Source: VRUE01 sp963840565 (GTDB lineage Bacteria; Actinomycetota; Thermoleophilia; Solirubrobacterales; 70-9). Taken from it: a stretch of DNA of 64,000 nucleotides. The position numbers and the translations under genes were made by a program. The notes below the pieces were generated by a model. It saw only the letters and a program-made list of their open reading frames with translations, ran no database searches and was not told the DNA's origin. The DNA lies in the NCBI GenBank assembly GCA_963840565.1, contig CAWIZH010000006.1, positions 124,001 to 188,000 on the forward strand. Direction: 5' to 3'. This document shows positions 16,959-24,694 of this stretch, piece after piece (within the stretch, counting starts at the first letter, position 1; each line of letters opens with the position of its first letter).

Positions 16959-17381
16959 TTAGCGCCGGTCCAAGGCGAGCTGGATCGACGCGATGGCCAA
17001 GAAGAGAAGGCCTGTAGCTATGTGGAGGACGGCGTCGGCGCTGTTGTTGGGGAAGGTGAAGATGCCGGCGGGGCTGGTGCTGAAGATCGCCCAGATCCCG
17101 GTGGCGATCAGGGCGGCGGCGACGTAGATCGCGTAGAGGACCGCCCAGCGCGGCTTCAGCGCGAAGTAGAAGGCCGGCAGGAAGAGGAGGAAGCCGGAGA
17201 GGGCGTGGACGCCGTTGAAGTCGACTCCCAGCACGCGCTGCGTCGAGGCGCCGTCGCCGAAGTCGAAGGTCGGTTCGGCAATCAGGCCCGCCACGGCCCA
17301 GGCGATCTGCATCGTTGCCAGGACCACGATCCCCCACTGGGCGAAGGTCCACCCCGTCCGCGACGCCGTCGTCGCCTCCAT
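16959..17381 (-). CDS. DUF4383-like membrane protein
   Basis: 140 residues with four predicted helices. The pattern fits the DUF4383 family: a short loop with VDFNGVHALSGFLLF, then a C-terminal NNSADAVLHIATGLLFL helix. Function is unknown. ATG at 17381 (MEATTASRT) is chosen; a longer reading to 17417 would start inside the neighbouring inverted repeat. Confidence 0.75.
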   Translation of the reverse strand: MEATTASRTGWTFAQWGIVVLATMQIAWAVAGLIAEPTFDFGDGASTQRVLGVDFNGVHALSGFLLFLPAFYFALKPRWAVLYAIYVAAALIATGIWAIFSTSPAGIFTFPNNSADAVLHIATGLLFLAIASIQLALDRR

Positions 17382-17397
17382 CGCCCGGAGTTTAAGC

Positions 17398-17445
17398 GCC
17401 CATCCGACATTGACCACACCCCAGGTGGGTCAATGTCGGATGGGC
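17398..17445. repeat. Perfect 18-bp inverted repeat
   Basis: Arms 17398-17415 and 17428-17445 (GCCCATCCGACATTGACC and its complement) with a 12-base loop that can extend the stem by CACC/GGTG. It sits two bases past the stop of the flavin reductase gene and before the DUF4383 start on the same strand. Terminator-like position, but no T-tract. Confidence 0.8.
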
Positions 17446-17446
17446 A

Positions 17447-17923
17447 TCAGTCCAGCGGCCGGTACTCGCCGCCGTTGAAGACGAGCGGGTTGCCCTCGCC
17501 GCTCGCCAGGTCGCGGACCTCGCCGGTGACGATCACGTGGTCGCCGGCAGCCACCACGTCGCGCAGCTCGCAGGCGATCCAAACGAGGGCGCCGTCGATC
17601 GCGGGGATCCCCGTTCGCTCGCTCCAGGCGACGCCGTCCCACTTCTCCGCGACCGGGGCCTTGGTGGCGAAGGTGCGGGCGGTCTGCTCCTGCCCCGCAT
17701 GCAGGACGCTGATGCCGAAATGGTTGGCCGCCTGGACGGCAAGCAGGGTGCGGGAGCCGCGGTCGAGACAGGCCAGCATCAGCATCGGCTCGATCGACAA
17801 CGAGCAGACCGCGTTGGCGGTTGCCCCGGCCGGGCCGTCGGGTCCAGCGGCGCTGACGACGGTGACTCCGGTCGGCAGCATTGCCATCGCGGCGCGGAAG
17901 CGAGCGGGGTCGAGCGGACTCAT
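17447..17923 (-). CDS. Flavin reductase domain protein (FMN-binding split barrel)
   Basis: 158 residues. The pattern AMLPTGVTVVSA..GATANAVCSLSIEPMLMLACLD is typical of the flavin reductase-like family that supplies reduced flavin to monooxygenases or reduces flavin directly. ATG at 17923 (MSPLDPARF) is preferred over a start 14 codons upstream, which would overlap the divergent cytochrome c leader. No partner monooxygenase lies next to it. Confidence 0.88.
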   Translation of the reverse strand: MSPLDPARFRAAMAMLPTGVTVVSAAGPDGPAGATANAVCSLSIEPMLMLACLDRGSRTLLAVQAANHFGISVLHAGQEQTARTFATKAPVAEKWDGVAWSERTGIPAIDGALVWIACELRDVVAAGDHVIVTGEVRDLASGEGNPLVFNGGEYRPLD

Positions 17924-17952
17924 GGCTGGACGGGACAATATGATGCCGCCGC

Positions 17953-18351
17953 GTGCGCCTCGCACTGATCACAGCAACGGCACTTCTCGCTGCCCTCGGG
18001 CTCGCCGCCTGCGGCATGGGCGAAGAAGGGGTCTCGGTTTCCAAGAGCGACTCCAACTACAACGGAGCCGTCCTCTTCGCCACGCACTGCTCCGGCTGCC
18101 ACACGCTCAGCGCCGCTGGTACCCAAGGCAGCGGCAATCGTGGCCTGCGCACGCAGGGGCCGAACCTCAACCAGCGAACCGAGACATATGACGACGCTCT
18201 CTTCGCGATTCAGAACGGCGGCTTCTCCGGCGCGATCATGCCCCAGAACATCATCGTCGGCGAAGAAGCCGAAGCGGTCGCTCGCTTCGTCGCCAAGTAC
18301 GCGGGCGAAGAAGCCGAAGAATCTCCCCGCCCCGGCCAGACTTCGCCCTAA
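17953..18351 (+). CDS. Cytochrome c class I lipoprotein
   Basis: 132 residues. An N-terminal hydrophobic segment ends in a lipobox-like LGLAAC, so the protein is probably lipid-anchored outside the membrane. One haem site, CSGCH, and a likely axial methionine in IMPQN are visible. The acidic, Pro-rich tail is flexible. It may carry electrons in the respiratory chain. The GTG start at 17953 leaves a 29-base divergent gap to the flavin reductase. Confidence 0.88.
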   Translation: MRLALITATALLAALGLAACGMGEEGVSVSKSDSNYNGAVLFATHCSGCHTLSAAGTQGSGNRGLRTQGPNLNQRTETYDDALFAIQNGGFSGAIMPQNIIVGEEAEAVARFVAKYAGEEAEESPRPGQTSP

Positions 18352-18363
18352 GCTCTCGGGGCA

Positions 18364-19635
18364 ATGCTCGACCTGAAGCTGATCCGCTCCGACCCTGAGC
18401 GGGTCAAGGCGGCCCTCGCGCGCCGCGGCGCCGCTGAGCAGGTCGACGAGCTGCTCGCCCTCGACGCTCGCCGCCGCGAGCTGCTGCCGCAGATCGAGGG
18501 GGCCCAGGCCGAGCGCAAGACCCTCTCCAAGCAGATCGGCGAAGCGAAGCAGCGCGGTGAGAGCGGCGAGGAGCAGATGCGCGCCGTCGGTGCACTGAAG
18601 GAGACGATCGAGTCCGGCAAGGCCGAGCTGGAGCAGGTCGAAGCGGATCTGCAGGGAATCGCCACCGCCCTGCCCAACCTGCCCGACCCCGATGCTCCGG
18701 ATGGGATGACCGAGGAGGACGCGGTCGTGCTGCGCGAGGAGGGCGAGCCGCCGAGCTTCGACTTCGAGCCCCGCGACCACCTCGAGATCGGCACCGAGCT
18801 GGGCCTGATCGACATGGAGGCCGGGGCGCGCGTCTCGGGCTCCCGCTTCGCCTACATCAAGGGCGATCTGGTCATGCTCGAGCTGGCCCTGGTCCGCTTC
18901 GCGCTCGACCTGGTCCGCGGCGAGGGCCACGAACCGGTCGTGCCGCCCGTCCTTGTTCGCGAAGAGGCCTTGGTGGGTACGGGGTTCCTGCCCGGTGACC
19001 GCGACCAGATCTACGAGATCCCGAAGGACGAGCTCTACCTCGTCGGCACCTCGGAGGTTCCGCTGGCGGCGCTGCACGCCGACGAGATCCTCGAGGCGGA
19101 CCGCCTGCCGCTGCGCTACGCCGGCTTCTCGACCTGCTTTCGCCGCGAGGCCGGCGCGGCCGGCCGCGACACCCGCGGCATTTTCCGCGTTCATCAGTTC
19201 GACAAGGTCGAGATGTTCTCGTTCGTCGAGCCCTCAGAGTCGGCCGCCGAGCACGAACGGCTGCTGGCGATCGAGGAGCGGATCCTGGCCGAGCTCGAGA
19301 TTCCCTACCGGGTCGTCAACGTCGCCGCCGGCGACCTCGGCGCGCCGGCGGCGAAGAAGTACGACTGCGAGGCCTGGATCCCGAGCCAGGGCCGCTACCG
19401 CGAGCTGACCTCTTGCTCGAATACGACCGACTATCAGGCGCGGCGCCTGGGATGCCGATACCGGCCGAGTGAAGACGAGGCCCCCCAGACTGTCCACACG
19501 CTCAACGGCACCGCGGTCGCGGTTGGGCGTACGATCATCGCCCTTATCGAGAACCGCCAGGAGCGGGATGGCGGATTCACGCTACCCACTATTTTGCATT
19601 CGTATGGTTCGCCTGAAAAGATCGGCCCACTATGA
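18364..19635 (+). CDS. serS: Seryl-tRNA synthetase
   Basis: Charges tRNA-Ser. 423 residues: an N-terminal coiled-coil tRNA-binding arm (residues about 1-105) then the class II catalytic domain. Motif 2 is seen as FRREAGAAGRDTRGIFRVHQFDKVE and motif 3 as LNGTAVAVGRTIIALIEN. Length is normal. The stop overlaps the ATG of the following response regulator (ATGA), so the two are co-transcribed. Confidence 0.97.
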   Translation: MLDLKLIRSDPERVKAALARRGAAEQVDELLALDARRRELLPQIEGAQAERKTLSKQIGEAKQRGESGEEQMRAVGALKETIESGKAELEQVEADLQGIATALPNLPDPDAPDGMTEEDAVVLREEGEPPSFDFEPRDHLEIGTELGLIDMEAGARVSGSRFAYIKGDLVMLELALVRFALDLVRGEGHEPVVPPVLVREEALVGTGFLPGDRDQIYEIPKDELYLVGTSEVPLAALHADEILEADRLPLRYAGFSTCFRREAGAAGRDTRGIFRVHQFDKVEMFSFVEPSESAAEHERLLAIEERILAELEIPYRVVNVAAGDLGAPAAKKYDCEAWIPSQGRYRELTSCSNTTDYQARRLGCRYRPSEDEAPQTVHTLNGTAVAVGRTIIALIENRQERDGGFTLPTILHSYGSPEKIGPL

Positions 19636-20285
19636 GTAGCGGTGTGCGCGATGCAAAGCGGGTCGTCCTCTGCGATGACCATGAGATCGTCCGCGAGGCG
19701 ATCAAGGCCCGCATGGCGAATTCGAGCATCGTCGAGATCGTCGGCGAGGCCGGCAACGGGCGCGACGTGGTCGATGTCGTCAAGGAGCTCGAGCCCGACG
19801 TCCTGATCATCGACGTCGAGTTGCCCAAGCGCGACGGGATCGAGGCGACCAAGGAGGTGCTCAAGGTCCGGCCGCGGACCAAAGTCATCATCTTCACCGC
19901 CCACGCCCAGCCCGACCTGCTGGCGCTGGCCTTGCGGGCGGGTGCCTCGGGCTACGTGCTGAAGTCGGCGCCGGCCGAGGACATCGCCCGCGCGGTCAAA
20001 GCGGTCACCGGTGGCGGCACCTTCCTAGGCGGAGACTTCGCGGGCGGCAAGCCCTCGGAGGTCGAGAAGCTGCTCGAGCTCTCGCCGCGCGAGCGCCAGA
20101 TCCTCGAGCTGCTGGCCGAGGGCCTGCGGGTCAAAGAGATTGCCGAGCGCCTCCAGCTCAGCCCGGCGACCGTGCACACCCACGTGCGCAACGCGATCGC
20201 CAAGCTCGAGGTGGACACGAGGACCGAGGCCGTGGCCCTCGCGGTGAAGTTCAGCTACCTCGGCGCCGGCGGCAAGGCCACCTAG
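19632..20285 (+). CDS. NarL/LuxR-type response regulator
   Basis: 217 residues. N-terminal receiver domain with acidic CDDHE start, phosphorylated Asp in VLIIDVELP and Lys in LKSAPAE. C-terminal LuxR helix-turn-helix: LSPRERQILELLAEGLRVKEIAERLQLSPATV. No sensor kinase is adjacent; coupled to serS by a 4-base overlap. Its stop overlaps the msrB stop on the other strand (CTAG). Confidence 0.93.
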   Translation: MSSGVRDAKRVVLCDDHEIVREAIKARMANSSIVEIVGEAGNGRDVVDVVKELEPDVLIIDVELPKRDGIEATKEVLKVRPRTKVIIFTAHAQPDLLALALRAGASGYVLKSAPAEDIARAVKAVTGGGTFLGGDFAGGKPSEVEKLLELSPRERQILELLAEGLRVKEIAERLQLSPATVHTHVRNAIAKLEVDTRTEAVALAVKFSYLGAGGKAT

Positions 20286-20701
20286 CTCGCCGCGTCCGCG
20301 GCTGGCTTCAGCTCCAGCGCGCAGCCGTTGATGCAGTAGCGCTGGCCGCCCTCACCGGGGCCGTCGTCGAAGACGTGGCCGAGGTGGGCGTCGCAGTGCT
20401 TGCAGACGACCTCGGTGCGGCGCATGAAGAGGCTGTTGTCGGGCCGCAGCTCGACGTGCTCGAGGTTGGCCGGCTCGGTGAAGCTGGGCCAGCCGGTGCC
20501 GGAGTCGAACTTCGTGTCCGAGGAGAAGAGCTCGGTGCCGCAGCAGACGCAGGTGTACATGCCGGGGGTCTTCTCGTTGACGTAGGGACCCGTGAAAGCT
20601 CGCTCGGTACCGGCCTTGCGGGTTACCTCGTATTGCTCCGGGGTCAGCTCTTCGCGCCACTCGGCGTCGGTCTTCTCGATCTTCTTCTTGGTGTCTGTCA
20701 T
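20282..20701 (-). CDS. msrB: Peptide-methionine (R)-S-oxide reductase
   Basis: Repairs methionine-R-sulfoxide. 139 residues. Two zinc-binding CxxC pairs (CVCC, CKHC) and the catalytic region HLGHVFDDGP..RYCINGCALEL are present; the catalytic cysteine is in RYCIN. The usual serine after RYCIN is replaced by Gly-Cys, which could supply a nearby second cysteine. Length is normal. Confidence 0.95.
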   Translation of the reverse strand: MTDTKKKIEKTDAEWREELTPEQYEVTRKAGTERAFTGPYVNEKTPGMYTCVCCGTELFSSDTKFDSGTGWPSFTEPANLEHVELRPDNSLFMRRTEVVCKHCDAHLGHVFDDGPGEGGQRYCINGCALELKPAADAAS

Positions 20702-20747
20702 CTCGCTCCTTTCGTCTGTTCCAAGGGTACGCCCAGCTTCTTACGTG

Positions 20748-20876
20748 GAGGTGACGGGGAGCGCCTCGACACTCCCCAAATCCCGCCGGAGGCGGGATTA
20801 ATAGGGAGCCGCTTCGCGGCTTAGAACCACCCTGCGGTGCTGGGGGAGGGAGTGTCGAGGCGCTCCCCGTCACCTC
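20748..20876. repeat. Perfect 29-bp inverted repeat with nested hairpins
   Basis: Arms 20748-20776 and 20848-20876 are exact complements. The 71-base interior holds smaller hairpins: AATCCCGCC/GGCGGGATT around GGA, AGCCGC/GCGGCT around TTC, and a weaker ACC..GGT pair. It fills the divergent gap between msrB and the thioesterase-like gene, where promoters for both are expected. Confidence 0.9.
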
Positions 20877-20896
20877 TGCATAGGATCGATCCGTAG

Positions 20897-21685
20897 ATGG
20901 TTAACGCGTTCTATGAGCGGAGTGGCGGCGACGGCCGATACGTCGCTAGCGAGCTTACGAGGGGTCCCTGGGATCCCGGATCGCAGCATGCTGGACCGCC
21001 TTCGGCTCTGCTGGGGCGAGAGATTGAGCGGGTCGATGAAGCTGGGGAGTTCCAGGTCGGGCGCGTTGTGTTCGAGATCCTCAGGCCGGTGCCGATCGGA
21101 GAGGTGCGGGTCGAGTCGCGAGTTATTCGGCCTGGGAAAAAGGTGCAGCTTGTCGAGGCGTCGTTGAGCAACGACGGTGGGGAGCTGATGCGGGCCACCG
21201 CCTGGCTGCTGCGGACCTCGGAGCTTGCGTTGCCCGATGGCGCGGTGGGGGAGGATGCGCCGCCGCCCGGGCCAGAGGAAGGATGGACGCCTGAGTTCTT
21301 TCCCACGGGACAGGACGCCGGGTACCACACGGCAATGGAGTGGAAAGCCGTTGCCGGTGCCTTTCTGGAGCCCGGGCCGGCGACGGTTTGGATGCGGATG
21401 CGGCAGCCGTTGGTCGATGGGGAGGAGCCGACGCCGCTGCAGCGGGCGCTGGTTGCCGCCGACGTTGGCAACGGGATCAGCGCCGTGCTCGACTGGCGCG
21501 AGTACGTCTTCATCAACGTCGATCTCACCGTCCACTTCGAGCGTATGCCCGAGGGCGAGTGGGTCTGCGTAGACGCAGTCACCCGCCCCCAGCCGACCGG
21601 CATAGGCACCGCCGAGTCGGTCCTCTCCGACCAGCGGGGCCGCATAGGCCGCGCCGCCCAGTCCCTCCTGATAGCCCAGCGCTAA
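20897..21685 (+). CDS. Thioesterase-like (TesB-type double hot-dog) protein
   Basis: 262 residues. The N-terminal FYERSGGDGRYVASELTRGPWDPGSQHAGPPSALLGREIER pattern (quoted in part: HAGPPSALLGREIER) and the C-terminal FINVDLTVHFERMPEGEW are typical of acyl-CoA thioesterase-like proteins with two hot-dog folds. It probably hydrolyses or binds acyl-CoA; the substrate is unknown. The gene ends within a compound inverted repeat shared with the convergent MFS gene. Confidence 0.8.
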   Translation: MVNAFYERSGGDGRYVASELTRGPWDPGSQHAGPPSALLGREIERVDEAGEFQVGRVVFEILRPVPIGEVRVESRVIRPGKKVQLVEASLSNDGGELMRATAWLLRTSELALPDGAVGEDAPPPGPEEGWTPEFFPTGQDAGYHTAMEWKAVAGAFLEPGPATVWMRMRQPLVDGEEPTPLQRALVAADVGNGISAVLDWREYVFINVDLTVHFERMPEGEWVCVDAVTRPQPTGIGTAESVLSDQRGRIGRAAQSLLIAQR

Positions 21686-21829
21686 CGGGCTCACCACCGG
21701 CGGTGCAACGCTTTTCGGCTCTACGGGAGCCGTAACACGTTGCACCCGATCTCTCGGAGGTCATTTGCATGAGGTGCAACGTTTTACGGTCCTGTGAGGG
21801 GAACAAAACGTTGCACCTGTCGGTTAGCG
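21680..21829. repeat. Compound inverted repeat spanning two convergent stop codons
   Basis: The outer arms CGCTAAC (21680-21686) and GTTAGCG (21823-21829) contain the stop codons of both flanking genes. Inside are two hairpins with the same GGTGCAACG arm: one at 21702-21710/21738-21746 and a perfect 14-bp one, AGGTGCAACGTTTT, at 21772-21785/21805-21818. A bidirectional terminator role is plausible. Confidence 0.85.
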
Positions 21830-23014
21830 GGTGGCGAGGCTGGCCCGGGCCGCGGGAGCGACGGCCACGGCAATCGTGGCAGCCGAGGCCAACGCGATCG
21901 TTGCCGCGAGGAGGAAGGCGCCCTCGTAGCTGCTCAGCGCCGCCGCGGCGCCCGCCAGCGGGGCGCCGAAGCCGACGCCGGCGTCGAAGAAGGCGGTGAA
22001 GGTGCCCAGGGCGGCGCCGCGGCGGGTATCGGAGACGCGGCTGACGACGATCAGCGAGAGGGAGGGGTAGAGCAGCGAGAAGGCGGCCCCCATCGCCAGC
22101 GCGCCGGCGATCGCGACCGGGAGGCTCTGCGCGATCGCGATCGTCGCCAGGCCGAGCGCCTCGACCATGGCGGCGACGAACGCCACCCGCGCCGGGCCGA
22201 CGCGATCGGGCAGGTCGCCGCCGATCAGGCGGGTGAGGACGACCATCGTCGCGAAGGCGCCGAAGACGGCGGCGCCGTGGCCGACCCCGCGCGATTCGAG
22301 GTGCAAGACGACGAAGGCGGCCATCGTCCCGTAGCCGATCGAGCCCAGAGCGAGGGCGGCGCCGGGCCGGACCGCCTCGCGCTCGATCAGCGCATGGTGC
22401 TCCTCCTCGGGATGGGGGACCGCGTGGAACGGGTCGGGCAGGCGGGTCGCGATCAGCGCTCCGAGCAGCGGTATCAGGCCGGCGAAGAGCCAGACCGCGG
22501 TGTAGCCGGAGGCGTGCAGGATCAGCTCGCCGATCAGCGGCCCGATGCTCAGTCCCGCCCAGACCGAGAGTCCGTAAAGGCCGATCACACGGCCGCGCCG
22601 CTCTACTGGCGCCAGGTCGACGACCCAGGCCGAGCTGGCCGTGAACACGGTTCCCTCGCCGGCGCCGAGCACCAGCCGCGCCGCGACCAGACCCGGCACG
22701 CCGAGGGGCAGCAGGTACATGAAGCCGCCGATCGCGACCAGGATCGAGCCGAGCAGGACCGTCGGCTTGCGCCCGCGGTGATCGGCGAGGCGGCCGGCGA
22801 AGGGGCGCAGCAGCAGGCCGGTGATCGCGTAGGAGCCGATCACGATGCCGACCGCGACGTTGCCCGCGTCGAGCGGGCCGTGGACGAAGCGAGGCAGCAC
22901 CGGCAGCACCGCGCCGACCGCGACCAGGCCGCAGAAGGTGACGGCGAAGACGCCGGCAAAGGCAACCCCCGGCCGCGGCACGAGCGGCCGGTCGTCGGCG
23001 GCCGGGACGTTCAC
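21824..23014 (-). CDS. MFS transporter
   Basis: 396 residues with about 12 hydrophobic segments. The loop between helices 2 and 3 reads GRLADHRGRKPTVLLGS, the MFS motif A. Helix 5 carries a WVVDLAPVERRGRVIGLYGL region typical of drug/sugar efflux types. Substrate is unknown. ATG at 23014 overlaps the stop of the HAD phosphatase gene by 4 bases, so they form an operon. Confidence 0.9.
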   Translation of the reverse strand: MNVPAADDRPLVPRPGVAFAGVFAVTFCGLVAVGAVLPVLPRFVHGPLDAGNVAVGIVIGSYAITGLLLRPFAGRLADHRGRKPTVLLGSILVAIGGFMYLLPLGVPGLVAARLVLGAGEGTVFTASSAWVVDLAPVERRGRVIGLYGLSVWAGLSIGPLIGELILHASGYTAVWLFAGLIPLLGALIATRLPDPFHAVPHPEEEHHALIEREAVRPGAALALGSIGYGTMAAFVVLHLESRGVGHGAAVFGAFATMVVLTRLIGGDLPDRVGPARVAFVAAMVEALGLATIAIAQSLPVAIAGALAMGAAFSLLYPSLSLIVVSRVSDTRRGAALGTFTAFFDAGVGFGAPLAGAAAALSSYEGAFLLAATIALASAATIAVAVAPAARASLATR

Positions 23015-23796
23015 GAGAGCAGTCCGGCGAGGTCCTCGACGATGTGATCAGGCCGTGGATCGGCGGCTTTGGCCTCGGCCCGCGAGCTGGCTCCGCTCAA
23101 GACCAGCACTGTCTCCAGGCCCGCCCGATCGCCGCCCTCGATGTCGGAGGCGAGCCGGTCGCCGACCATCGCCACCTTGCCGGCAGCGGGAATCAGGGCG
23201 CAGGCTCGCTCAAAGAGATGGCGCTCTGGCTTGCCGCCGATCTCGGCCGTCAGCCCGGAGGCGGTTTCGACCGCGGCAAGGATCGCGCCGGTGCCCGGCC
23301 AGTCCCCACCGGGCATCGGCAGGGTCGGGTCGTGGCTGGTCGCGAAGAGGCTGGCGCCATTCTGCAGCGCCAGGGTTGCCGTCAGCAGCTCCTCGTAGTC
23401 GAAGCCCCGGTGGCCAGAGACGAGCACGGCGTCCGCTTCGCGTGCTGCCTCCCCCTCAAGCAGCTTCAACCCCGAGTCCGCCACCGTGTCCTTGAAGCCC
23501 GCTGCCCCAATCACGAAGGCACCGCTACCGGGGCCAACAGCGGCCGCGGCAAGCTCCGCCGTCACGACACCAGCGGTGACGACGCGACCATCCAACACGG
23601 GTACGCCCATCTCCCGCAAGCGCTCCACATACGTCGCCGGCGGCCGCCCCGGATTATTCGTGACGAAGACAATCTCCTTGCCCCCGTCGATCAGCGCCCG
23701 TAGCGCCTCTTCCGCCCCGGGTACCGGCTCGCGCCCGATCCACACAACCCCATCGAGGTCAACCAGAAACCCATCGAATCTGTCTGCGAGCGCCAT
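23011..23796 (-). CDS. HAD-superfamily phosphatase, NagD-like
   Basis: 261 residues. HAD motif I is DLDGVVWIG, motif II lies in VTNNPGRPP, and motif III/IV in KPERHLFERA and GDRLASDIEGG. This arrangement with a C2 cap fits NagD/glycerol-3-phosphate phosphatase-type enzymes, which remove phosphate from small sugar phosphates or phosphoglycerol. Overlaps the MFS gene. Substrate is not determinable. Confidence 0.9.
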   Translation of the reverse strand: MALADRFDGFLVDLDGVVWIGREPVPGAEEALRALIDGGKEIVFVTNNPGRPPATYVERLREMGVPVLDGRVVTAGVVTAELAAAAVGPGSGAFVIGAAGFKDTVADSGLKLLEGEAAREADAVLVSGHRGFDYEELLTATLALQNGASLFATSHDPTLPMPGGDWPGTGAILAAVETASGLTAEIGGKPERHLFERACALIPAAGKVAMVGDRLASDIEGGDRAGLETVLVLSGASSRAEAKAADPRPDHIVEDLAGLLS

Positions 23797-23808
23797 CCAC
23801 GCAGGCTA

Positions 23809-23928
23809 TTAGGGCCTATTCCGGCAGGGGTGGAACGTCTTGTACTTTTTGGGCGCCAACCTTGCGGCGCCAGCAGATCTGGATCCATCCAAAAAGTTAA
23901 GTGGAACCCCTGCCGGAATAGGCCCTAA
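23809..23928. repeat. Long inverted-repeat element, family 2, copy 1
   Basis: Perfect 23-bp arms 23809-23831 and 23906-23928 with ATTCCGGCAGGGGT as the conserved inner part and TTAGGGCCT as a locus-specific outer part. A second stem ACTTTTTGG/CCAAAAAGT and a GGCGCC pair lie inside. About 100 bases of the interior align with the copy at 36702-36825. It occupies the divergent gap between the HAD phosphatase and ABC transporter genes. No coding content is evident. Confidence 0.9.
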
Positions 23929-23945
23929 CCAACCGGGTATATACG

Positions 23946-24689
23946 GTGCGCTCCATGAACGAATCAAACGGGCAGGTAGTAGTCGCCAACGATGTGTCCC
24001 GCCGCTATGGCCAGGGAGACGCCGCCGTAGACGCCCTCGTCGACGTCAGTACCAGCTTCCAACGCGGCCGCTTCACCGCGATCATGGGACCGTCGGGATC
24101 GGGCAAGTCGACCCTGATGCACATCCTCGCCGGCCTCGACAAGCCGACCTCAGGCACGGTCACGCTTGATGGCGACGAGATCACCAGCCTCGACGATGGC
24201 GAGCTGACCAAGCTGCGCCGCGACAAGCTCGGCTTCGTCTTCCAGTTCTTCAACCTGCTGCCGGTGCTGACCGCCGAGGAGAACCTGGTGCTGCCGCTCT
24301 CGATCGCCGGCCGCAAGCCCGACGGCGCCTGGCTCGACCAGCTGGTTCGCACGGTCGGCCTCGAGGACCGTCGCACCCATCGGCCCTCCGAGCTCTCGGG
24401 CGGCCAGCAGCAGCGCGTCGCCGTCGCCCGCGCCCTGGTCTCCAAACCGGCCGTCGTCTTCGCCGACGAGCCGACCGGCAACCTCGACTCGAAAGCGAGC
24501 GCCGACGTCCTGCGTCTGCTGCGCCAGGCCGTTGACGAGTTCGGCCAGACGGTGATCATGGTCACCCACGACCCGGCCGCCGCCGCCCACGCCGACCGCC
24601 TGATCACCCTGCGCGACGGCAAGATCGTCCACGACGATTCCCCCGGCTCGGCCGACGACGTGATCGAGCTGATGAAGCAGATCGACTAG
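23946..24689 (+). CDS. ABC transporter ATP-binding protein (MacB/LolD type)
   Basis: 247 residues. Walker A GPSGSGKST, signature LSGGQQQRVAVARAL, Walker B VVFADEPTGNLD and the H-loop MVTHD are intact. This type pairs with FtsX-like permeases and usually powers efflux or lipoprotein handling rather than import. The gene is 5 bases from the permease gene. A GTG at 23946 or ATG at 23955 may be the start. Confidence 0.95.
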   Translation: MRSMNESNGQVVVANDVSRRYGQGDAAVDALVDVSTSFQRGRFTAIMGPSGSGKSTLMHILAGLDKPTSGTVTLDGDEITSLDDGELTKLRRDKLGFVFQFFNLLPVLTAEENLVLPLSIAGRKPDGAWLDQLVRTVGLEDRRTHRPSELSGGQQQRVAVARALVSKPAVVFADEPTGNLDSKASADVLRLLRQAVDEFGQTVIMVTHDPAAAAHADRLITLRDGKIVHDDSPGSADDVIELMKQID

Positions 24690-24694
24690 TCGGT

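Noticed and set aside
23809..23928. Insertion sequence
   Set aside because: No transposase frame inside; only about 120 bases long, so at most a miniature or passive element.
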